In this document: positions 7,663 to 19,600 of the stretch, piece by piece
How the letters are laid out: each line of letters starts with the position of its first letter
How positions within the stretch are numbered: position 1 is the first letter of the stretch
Assembly (NCBI RefSeq): GCF_000424545.1
Contig: NZ_KE384206.1
Span: 190,022-254,021 of the forward strand
From: Butyrivibrio sp. NC3005
Lineage (GTDB): Bacteria > Bacillota > Clostridia > Lachnospirales > Lachnospiraceae
Length of the DNA stretch: 64,000 bases
Direction of reading: 5' to 3'
Made by a program: the position numbers and the translations under genes
The notes under the pieces: model-generated
The model's input: the letters and a program-made list of their open reading frames with translations, nothing else
What the model was told of the DNA's origin: nothing
The model's database searches: none

Positions 7663-10600
7663 CTATTTGTCACTTGGTTCCAGCAACTTCTTTACCAAAT
7701 CCTGATAGAACGGATGCAATGAAGTGCTAGTAAATATACCACTATGAGAATAATCCTTAAACTCATGAATTTCTGCATCTGGCGCATAGAAACCAAGCGC
7801 ATCCATCTTATCCTTCATAAGTTTATCTGTAGAATTCTTGCATGCATTAAGGAAAATAACTTTTCCGTTATATGGGACAAGAGAATTCTCACAACAAATC
7901 TCATGAGTCATATTGGTAAGCTCAGTCAACATCTCAAGTTCTTCTTTGGTATATTCATGTTCCTTTTGCTCGAAAGAACCAATGATTTCCCTGAAATAGT
8001 CGGTTGTAACTTTTTCAGGTTGATGCTTACCGGCTTTAGGAAGAGTCGAATCGCCCATGATTGTAACAACCTTCTCTCCGGTCATCTTCTTGTAGGCCTG
8101 TGCCATACCAAATGCAAGTTCTCCACCAAAGCTAAATCCCATGAAGCCAAATATCTTCGCATCTTCGGGAATTAGAATCTCTGTACTTACAATATAGAAC
8201 GCTACTACATCATCATAATGTTCACCCTGGAATATCTTATCATAGTGATTCTGTACTGGTTCTATAACAACAAGGTTGAAATACTTACTCAAAAGCTTAT
8301 GTAAGTGTTCGGTATCACTCAAAAGAACAATTCCCTGAATGAAACAAAGAGTCGGCTTATTCTCATCATATTCTTCATAAAGCCATGAAATTCTTCTCTT
8401 TCCCTGAATAAATCCACGTATCGATTTATAACGCATAATATCTGATACACGAATCTTCATATTCAGTTCATCTGTTATCCTGCTGGCAAGAAGCATTGTA
8501 CTAAGTGAGTTGAGTCCTGCCAACGTAAGATCATCTGTTACACCAAACTCTTTTTCAGGAAGAATCTGCCTTGCAATTCTAAGGAAGTTCTCCTCAAGCC
8601 TATTAGCCGGTGGCTCATTCTTGAATCCAGCTGTAATCTCAGGTTCAGGAAGCTCTCTAATGTTAATCTTACCATTAGGAGTAAGTGGCATAGGATTCAT
8701 ACGAATATAGATAGTAGGTACCATATATTCAGTAAGAGACTCCGCCATGAATTTCTTAAGCAACTCTTCATCAATATCAGTATCTGATGAATAATACAGA
8801 ACAAGAGTATCCTTCTTTACCTGAGCACAAGCCATAGTAATTCCGTTATACTGTGCTGCTCGGCTTTCAATTTCTCCAAGCTCGATTCTAAATCCGTGAA
8901 GCTTAACCTGAAAATCTATACGTCCAGCATATACTATCTGATGATTTTTGTTGTAATATCCAAGATCTCCTGTGTGGTACATACGTATACCATGAACAAA
9001 CGGACAATCACCAAATACAGCCTTAGTCATATCAGGTCTATTCCAGTATCCATAGCCAACTTGAACACCTGCAATACATATTTCACCACGAACACCTGGT
9101 GGAAGAAGATTTCCATGTTCATCCACTATAAATACATAATTGTTAGGAACCGGTATTCCAATTGGAATAGTGTCATATTGTACTCCATCTTCCAATATGA
9201 AAATTACACTGTCACAGGTACATTCTGTAGGTCCATACAGGTTATAGACTTTGACACTATCACTTACAACACCGTTAAGAGCTTCTCCGCCGCAAGATAT
9301 AAATCTTTGCTTTAGTGGATAACCATTCTTCATAATCTTAGCAAGTGCCGTAGTATATCCACCGCCTGTTATTCTGTGCTCAGTAAGAAATTCAAATATT
9401 CTTCCTGGATCTTTTCTGATACTCTCAGGCATTATGTGAACTGAACTACCTGAGCAAAGCGGAGCATAATAATCTACAATGTGAGCATCAAAAGATAATG
9501 ATCTATGGCAACTAATCCTATCTTCAGGCGTAAGTTCAAACAACTTCCTCATAGAAATTGTATGGTTCATAAGACCCTTCTGATAGATTACCGCACCCTT
9601 TGGGGTTCCAGTTGAACCTGAAGTATAAATCATATATGCATAGTTATCAGGTCCTGTCCTATTAATATGCTCTGCCTTTGTTTGTAATATTTCAGGCATA
9701 ATATCATCTGTCAAAGTAATCTTTGCACCTGAATCTTCCTCAATATAGGCAATACGATCCTTAGGATATGCAAGGTCAATCGGAACATATGCAGCACCAG
9801 CTTTCTGGATACCCAAAATTGATACTACAAATTCCTTTTTCCTGTTCATCTTGATAGCAACAAAGTCGTTTTTCTCTATTCCCTTGGAAATGAGCCAACT
9901 TGCAACCTTATCAGAAGCCTGATCAAGTTCACCATATGTCATACTACTACTTTCGTCAGTCACAGCCTCAGCATCTGGACGTTCCTTAACCTGCTCTTCA
10001 AATAAATCAAGCCAGGTCTTTGAAGTATCATATTCAATTTCTTCGCCCTTGCACATTTCCATAACATTATGCATGTCATCTTCTGCAATCCTAGGAAGAT
10101 TTACTATTGGAGTATCAGGATTATCCGTCACCTCTCTTACAAGTACATCAAAGAGTTTACCTACAGCTTCAATTTCTTCCATACGATAATGCCTGCGATT
10201 GAAGGTGAGGTTAATACAAAGTCTTCCCTCCTTATCGATATACATTGCAGGGGTAACTTCATCAAAGTTTTCTTCTTTGAAAACCACAGGCTTAACAGAA
10301 AATGCATACTCAGCTTCATCGTCATCTTCAAGACCACTATCATAATTCTCAAAAGCAATAATATTTTGGAACAAGTCAGATCCAAGCTCACTTTGCTGCT
10401 GAATCTCTGCAAGCGGACAGAAATCATACTTATTACTTTGAGCTGCCTGCTTCTGAAGATTTCTTAACATCTGACGCGTTGTCGTATCAGGCTCAATCTT
10501 TACTCGTACAGGCACAGAATTTATAAACAGTCCTACAAGGTTGTTGACATCTACTGATGTGTTATCTCTACCAGATACAACTTTTGCAAATACAGAATCA

Positions 10601-13600
10601 TCTGTTCTGCTATAGGTCTGCAGAACAAGTCCCCAGCAAAGTTCGATACCATTACTTATGGTCGCTCCTTCGCTGTTGCAAAGAGCAAGGAATCTATCAG
10701 TAATGTCCTTATCAATAGTCGTAAGAACAGAGTCTTTTTTGCTCTGCTGATTAAGCGGAACATCTCCAAGTGATGGAATTTCCGTCTTAGTCTCGTACCC
10801 ATCAAGAAGATTTCTCCAATAAGAAAGTCCTTCTGCCTTATCTTTAGAGATAATCTCTCTTACAGCTTTTTCATACTTACCATTCTCAGGAGCACTATCT
10901 GTTGTACGTTTTCCGGTGATTTCTTCATTTAAGAATGTAAAGAAATCACTTGTATAGATTCCCATACACCATCCATCAACAATAGCATGATGAACAGCCA
11001 TAACAAGATAACAGCTCTTATTATCTTTCTTTGCACAGGTTAACTGGAACAAAGGCTTTCTTTGCAGTTCAAAGGCATCATTAAGAATCTGTATTCTTAG
11101 ATTCTCAACAGCCTTAACCTTATCCTGTTTTTTGCTCAAATCCACCATAGTAGGAACAAGTTTTCTGTCAATAATAGCCTGTCTAGACTTCTTTACACCA
11201 TCGTAGATTATCGCTGTACGCAGTACCTCATGCTTTAATGCAAGTCTGTCTAGTGCCAAAGACAGCTCCTCTTTAGTAGGTAATACATTTAGTTCCAATA
11301 TAGTAACAATTCTGTATGCCCAATCCTTAGGATTTGAAAGATACTTATACAACATACCTTCCTGCATCGAGGTAAGCGGATAAATTCTCTCGATTTTTTC
11401 TCCTCTGGAATCAAAATCTTTAACAACCTTTTTAAACTCTCTAGTTGTCCATTCTGTTTCACCAAAGTCACTTGCTGTAAACTGCTTTTCATTAAGCATA
11501 GACAAAAATGTAGCAATTTCAGACATATTGCTTAGTATCTTCTTTGTAAATTCCTCTATCTGCTTACTATCATAAAGCTTTGAATTATAAGTCACATAAA
11601 GGCAGAATTTACCATTTTCTACCAATGCATTAATGGATAATTCACAACCAAAGGTGTTCTTAGAAGAAACAGATGCACCTGTTTCAACATCTGCTATACC
11701 AAGAATTGCATCATCTGCTGCCTGTTCACTATCCATCTCACCAAGATAGTTAAAGCCAATACGTGCAATATTGTCACCACAGCTTGTAAATGAAGTTTTT
11801 CCATCAAGGAACCTTAGTACATTATATCCTACACCTTTGTTTGGTACTCTATGTAAAGTCTCCTTAACCTCACAGAAAGTATCCTTCAAATTACCACTAA
11901 TGTTCTTTAAAATAACTGGATATATAGAAGTAAACCAACCTACCGTTCTATCAGTTACAAGGTTTTCTCCTATATCTTCTCTGCCGTGCCCTTCAAGCTG
12001 AACAGATACACTTTTTTCTCCTGTCATCTTGAAATAGCTCATACCAACGGCTGTAAGAAGAGCATCATTAATATCAGCATTCATCATTCCAAAGTTAGCT
12101 TTAATAAACATGCTGGTAGCTGCTTCATCCATTACAGCAGAGGATAAGCTTATCTTTCTGTCATAGTTCTTCTCATTAGAGACTGGAAGACTCATCAGTT
12201 CGTTTTGAACATTTTCCCAATATGGTATTTCTAATGATAACTTATAACTCTCACGGTATTTCTGCAAAGCTTTCACATAGTCGTTATACGTGTTGGTCTT
12301 TGCAGGAAGATTAACCTTCTCGTTATTCTTTACATTTTTAATCGCTTCTTCAAGATCAGATGTAATAATACGCCATGAAACACCATCAACTACAAGATGA
12401 TGAACTGCCATGAAAAGATATTCCTGTGCGTTTACATGAATAAGCACGATACTCACAAGAGATTTAGTCACATCAATAGATGCCTGAATTTTTTCACAAA
12501 GTGCAGGAATCTCTTCCTTCGAATTAACTTCGATATCCTGAATAGTAAACCTTGTATCAGCAGGACGGACAAATAGACAATCATCCCTGCAAACAGCTCT
12601 TAACATATCATGCTGATAGAAAACTGCATTAACTGCCTCTTCAAGAACATTAATATCGCAATGCTCATTAAGTTTCCACAAAGTAGACTGAGCAAAATGC
12701 TGTTTATCAGGCAGTTCCAGGTACTTGAAATACTTAACAATAGCAGAATCAGGAACACTTCCGGTAAACGGACTTTGTGAAATAGAAGAAGCTTTTTCTT
12801 TTGCCTTAAGGACAGCTGCAATTTCTCTTACTACCTTAAGCTTCATGATATCTGAAACCTGAATCATGAAACCAGCCTGTCGAATAAGACTAACCATACG
12901 AATAGCTCTAATGGAATCTCCACCTATTTCGAAGAAATTATCCAAAGCACCGATAGGATCTGATGATCCTAAAACCTTCTGCATGCTTTCTGCTACAATC
13001 TTTTCCTCATCTGTCTCTGGTTCAACGTACTCAGCAGAACTTGACTGCATAAACTCAGGAAGAGCACTTCGGTCTATCTTCCCAATCGGTATCCTATCGA
13101 TGACGCTGTTAAAGCCTCTTTGCTTTATACCCATCGAAATATCGCCAATCTTCCTTGCACTTGTCATGCTTTCTGCTGCCTTGCAAACACATGAAACAAG
13201 CTGCTGCATATCCTCTTGTCCATAGGAAGTCTTATCATATTCAAGCATAAGAACATAATTGCCCTTATCCGGGTACATTGTTAGAAGTATCGGGAACTTA
13301 GCAGTATCAAGCGTTAACGGAATAGACTTCTGCGCATCAACCAACTCTTTGTCAGCTACTCCGCCTTGCCATGCAACCATAATATCCGCATGAATACGAT
13401 GCTTTTCAACTATCCTGGTATAAGGATAGATTTCACGCTCAAACGTCATCTGCAATTGTTTCTGCATAGCCTGTACGTAACCAGCCACCGATTCATCACC
13501 GTGACCATTATTATTCCATTCAAAAACAACAGGAAGAGTCCTTACATACATACCAACAGTATTCTGAAGCGCACTGTCAGCTGAACGACCATTACTGATA

Positions 13601-16600
13601 GTGACATACATTGGCTTATCTTCAAGCGTAATATTGTAAAGAACTTCAGCAAATGCAGCTTGCAAATAATTACCTGCTGTAACCGCATAACGCTTACAGA
13701 ATTCATCAATTGGCGCAGCATCTACCTTCTGAATAATCGTTCCTACCATATTTTTACTTGAATCCTTCTTAATATCAGGTTCTTTTGACAATGGATAGGA
13801 CGCACTTGTTACACCTTCAACAAGACTGTCGAAATACTTCTCAATCTCGTCAAAAGCATCGCTTTTTATAAATTCCTGTTCATATACAGCATAATCAAGT
13901 GCCGTAACAGTTTCTGCATTACTTTCAATTCCTTTAAGCTCAGAGCGCAAATCTTCAAGGAAAACAGCTGATGAAAGGCCATCATAAATAATATGATGAA
14001 TATCCATAAACAGATAAACTTTTTCCTTAAAAGTAAAAATCTTTATCCTGTAAAGCTTTTCATTTAAAAGGTCAAATGGAACAATAAGCTTCTGGAAAAA
14101 TTCTGCATCAGGACATGTATCAAGCTCGCTTATCTCAATATCCACCGCTTCATCCATAAACGGCTTTTGCATAATGTCTTCATCTGTTTGAATAATGCGA
14201 GTCTTCAAATATGGATGAAGTTCCATAGTCTTTCTAACAGCCTCTGCCAATTTGTCAGCAGTTATTCCAAAGAACTCATATACATTAGGAATATTGTACT
14301 GCGTAGTATCATGATTCATCTCAAAGTCAAGATAAACACCACGCTGATTCTCTGTAATAGGGTAAACATCTCTATCAGGATAATGGATCAAACGTTTATC
14401 TTCTGACGACGAAGAATCTTCTTTCTTACTACATGCAATAATCTCACGCACACTAGGATTCTTTAATATATCTGCAACTCTAAGCTTAATAGAAAGCTTT
14501 TCTTCAAGTGCAGCTGCAAGGCGCATTGCAGCAATAGAACTCATACCTTGTGAAATAAGGTTTGTGGTAACACCAAATTCCTTCATACCAAGAATGTCAG
14601 CCACTACCTCAAATACTTTCTTCTCTTCGTCAGTTTCAGGCGCAACAATTTCTTCTGAAACAGTTTCAGGTTCCGGAATAGCTCTTCTATCAACCTTACC
14701 ATTTGCATTAAGAGGCAAATCTTCAAGTCTCATATAGACTTGAGGAATCATAAATTCAGTAAGAGTCTCCGACAAATGTTTCTTAAGATCATCAATGTCA
14801 ATCTCTTTATCTGAAATATAGTAGCAACATAGCTGTGGATTCTTACCCTTAACATCAACAACAGCCTGAGTAATACCAGGATACGACAGTACTCTGTTCT
14901 CAATTTCACCAAGCTCAATTCTAAGTCCGCGCAGCTTAACCTGCTTATCTATTCTTCCAAGATAAACAACATTTCCATCATCATCCCAGCTTACAAGGTC
15001 ACCACTTCGATATGCTCTTACAGAAGGGCTGTCTTTTAAAGGTTTAAAGTTAATAAACTTCTCAGCTGTCAGTTCTTCTCTGTTCATGTAACCTCTAGTG
15101 ACACCCTGACCTGCAATAAGAAGCTCGCCTCTTGCACCTCTTGGAACAAGTTTTCCAGCCTGATCAATAATATATAGTTCATAATTTGACAACGGACGAC
15201 CTATAAGCCTTCCTTCAAAATAACCTGGTACATCATAAAATGTCGAAAACAGTGAACATTCAGTAGGACCATATACATTAAGGAATCTGAAGTCAGGAGG
15301 TGTAATAGGAGGCATCTTCTCACCACCTGTCGACAGATATCTTAGTGAATGGTTCATCTCACTTATAAGGCATCCAATTTGCGTAGTCATAAAAGCAACA
15401 GAGACGTTATTCTCTTCCATGTAATCATTCATGGCAAGAATATCCATTCTCATTGCTTCATCAAAAAGATAAATACAGCTTCCTGCAAGTATTGATGGAT
15501 AAAGATCTATCATGTGTGCATCAAAACCAAAGTTAGCATATCCAGCAACATGATCCTTCATCGTAAGCTCAAACTCTGTCACATACCAATGACAGAAATT
15601 AACAATACCGTAATGTTCCAAATCAACTGCTTTAGGTTTTCCGGTTGTTCCGGATGTAAAGAGGATTACAAGTCTGTTATGAGCATCTGGAGGAGTCAAT
15701 TCTTCAATTTCCTTATCAGTAACTTTAGGAAGAGTTTCTATATCTTTACTATAAAATTTTGCTCCTTTATATTCAGGTATCTTTTCCTCAATCAGATTAT
15801 TCTCTGAAAGTATAAGCTTTACACTTGCATCCTCACACATAAAGGAAAGTCTGTCTGATGGGAAATGCGGATCCAAAGGCATATATGCTGCACCTGTCTT
15901 CATTACAGACAAAGGATAGATGAGCATAAGCTCGGATCTGTTAATAAGCACACCAACATTCTGCTCTGGACCAATATGTGCAGTTTTATAAAGATGCACT
16001 GCAAGACGGTCTGTTATTTCATCCAGCTGTCTATAGGTATATGTTTTTCCATGGAAAACAAGACAAGGCGCATCCGGTGTTGCACTAGTCCTGTCCTTAA
16101 ATATCTTAAGAATAGTTTCTGTTTCATCACGTTCAAGTCTTTTACCAAAACCAAGCTTCATAAGCTCTTTTGTTTCAGCTTCATCTACAAGACACACATC
16201 ATTTAATTTGTCAGCTTTAACAAGTCCAAGTGCAGCTGCTGATATAGCTCTGGCAATAATGAGCATATCAGAAGCACTGTAGCGCATTCCATCATACTCA
16301 ACACATATCTTATAGTCATCCTTATCCGGATAAATAGTGACCATGATAGGGAACTTGACCGTATCTAATGAAAGCGGAATTTCTTTAGCTCCTTCAACTT
16401 CATTGGAAATACCACCCTGGAATGCAAAAAGTATTTCTACATGCAGTCTATATTTATCAACAAGCAAAGTATACGGAACCATTTCCCTTGAGTATATTTC
16501 CTGAAGCTGTCTGTGGGTTTCTTCCACATACATAGAAGCAGTTTTTGAATCTCCATCTCCAACGTAGGCAGCAGGAAGAGTCTTGACGAACATACCTACT

Positions 16601-19600
16601 GTATCCGCAAGTCTAATATCAGATCGTCCATTACTTACTGTAAGATATAAAGGTTTGTCTTCTCTTGACAAACGCTTCAGGCAAAGTGCAAATGCCGCCT
16701 GAAGGAAACTTCCCGGTGTAACTTCATGTTCCTTACAATAGTCATCAATCTGAGCCTTATTTACTTTATACTCAACATATCCGTTTTTCTTTTTGTCCGG
16801 AACTTCAGAATCAGGGTATACTACTACCTGAGATTCTGAAATCATATTTTCAAAAAATGCCTCATCTAGAGAATTATTACTTGATTCAAAATAATCCCTC
16901 TCGTAAACAGCATAATCATATGCTGTTATCTCTTCTCTTGACGGCTCTTCTTTCTTCATAACCTTTATAAGGTCATCAAAAATAATGGCTGTAGATAATC
17001 CGTCACAAATAATGTGGTGCATATCCATAAAGAGCCACGTCTTATTATTACAGCTAAAAAGCTCTACCCGGTAAAGGTTATCTGATAACAAGTCGAATGG
17101 CTTTACAAGACTTTGGAAAAAGTCTGTATCAGGCTCAAAATCAAGTTCCTTTATCACAATCTTTGGCTCTTCATCATCATGCGGAACCTGTACAACTTCA
17201 CCTAGAACCTTTGAAAGTCTCATCTTAAGATAAGAATGAGCATTAAACACCTTTATTAATGCATCTTGCAACACTTTAGAAGATGTATTTTCGAATAGAT
17301 AGACTCCTGGCATATTGTACTGAGTTGTCTCTCTATTCATATCCCAGTCAAGATAAACACCTCGCTGGTTCTCTGTTATAGGATAGTTTGGACGATTTGC
17401 TAAATGTTTTAAAACAAGCTTATCATCTTCATAATTACTCTCAAGGCTGGCGATACCACGTACAGTAGGATCTTTCATGATATCTGAAACCTTAAGATGC
17501 ATTCCCATTTCATTGGATAATGCTGCACTAAGACGCATGGTATCAAGAGAACTCATACCTGATGAAACAAGATTGGTGGTAACACCTATTTCACCAAATC
17601 CCAATACTTTTTTGACAATGCTAAGAATAGAAACTTCAAGGTCAGTTTCAGGAGCCACTATCTGTGCATCCTGAATAACAGGGTCCGGCAAAGCTTTAAG
17701 ATCAACTTTACCATTTAATGTAAGTGGCATACTATCAAGACACATATAAACAGAAGGAACCATATACTCAGCTAAAGTTTCTCCCATAAAGCTTCTTAAT
17801 GCATCCTCTGAAATGTCCTTTTCAGGTACATAATAAAGAACTATTCTATCTTTTTTTACCTGAGAAACAGCCTGACGAATACCATCATATGCCATGGCAC
17901 GAGTATCAATTTCTCCAAGTTCTATACGGAATCCATGGAGTTTTATCTGGAAGTCAATTCTTCCAAAATACTCAAGTTCGTCTCTAGAATTATACCTGAC
18001 AAGATCTCCTGTTCTATATATCCTTCTTTCCTTTCCATCAGGAAGGCATATCGTCTTAAAGACCTCATCAGTTTTCTCAGGAAGATTCCAATAACCTGCT
18101 GCAACCTGTGGACCACTAAGACATAGTTCACCAACTGCTCCTTTTGGCAAAAGGTTTCCGCAATCATCAAGAACAAGTGCAAGACAGTTATAAAGAGCTC
18201 TACCAATTGGTATATCCTTATGCATGCCTTTTTCAACTTCGCAATATGTAGCGTCTACAGTAAATTCTGTAGGTCCATATGTGTTATAAACGGTTCCTGT
18301 AATATTAGGTGTTGCAGTCATTTTTTCACCACCAAGAACCATATAATCAAGTTCAAGAGGCTCTTTATCATCACCAAGAAGCTGTCCAAACTGCGTAGTA
18401 TAACATCCACCGGTTATGCCGTTTTCTTTAATATAAGAACGCATAAGATAAATATCTTTACGCACAGATTCAGGCACAATATAAAGAGTGCCTCCCACCA
18501 TCAGTACCGGATATAAATCTTCTACCGATGCATCAAACGCAAAATTAGAATGACAAGCTATACGACTTTTTGAAGTATGTCCCCAACGATCTCTAATAAA
18601 AGAAACAAGATTAAGAACATTACTCTGACGAATTACTACGCCTTTTGGTCTTCCTGTAGAACCTGATGTATAAATAATATATGCATAAGAAGAAGGAGTC
18701 GTATAAATAACCGGCTCAGATACTTTAGTCTTTTTAGCAAGCTCTATAGAAGCATCATCAAGAAGCATTTTGGCTTTTGAATCATTAAGAATATAGTTTA
18801 TACGGTCTTCTGGATAGTCTGCATCTATAGGAATATATGCTGCTCCCGCTTTCCATATACCAAGAACTGCTGCCAAAAAATCCTTGGATCTCGATGTTTT
18901 AAGCGCTATAAAATCATTTTCCTTAACATCTTTATCAATAAGAAATTTTGCAACAGAATCTGATGCATTATCAAGCTGAGAGTATGTATAAGAACCATTT
19001 TCATCTACTACAGCAACGTTTTCAGGATTTTTTTCAACCTGCTCTTTGAAATAGTAAAGCCATGTTTTTGATTCATCGTATTCTTTGTGCTCACCTGTAG
19101 ATATTTTTAATAGTTCCTCAGCTTCTTTTTCACTTACAAGATAAATATCCTTTAGCTGCGCCTTTGGATTACTTATCATATTGTTAACTACACAGTAAAT
19201 AGCTCTTGCAAAGATTTTAACTGTTTCCAGACTGTTTACTGCATCAGAAGATTCAGCACAGATAGCATAATTATTGTCAATATTTTCAATATGAACGTTA
19301 ATATCTGTCTGCGCTGTTTTTCTCTCTATCTCTGTAACCTTATATTTATTATCTCCAATTTTCAAAAATTGATTAAACGGACGGAAGTTAAAAGAAACTC
19401 TTGGCACAATCCCAATCTCTTTATTAAGATGTGGGAACGGATATCTTCCCATAGAGTATGCTGTATCAGTATCTTCAACAATATCCTTGATTAAATCAAT
19501 CACCTTTTTTTCAGGAGAGATCTCAGCTTTCATTGCGACATTGTTAACGAACATACCCTGACAGCGCATCATTTTGCGATTAATTCGTCCATGGTAACTA

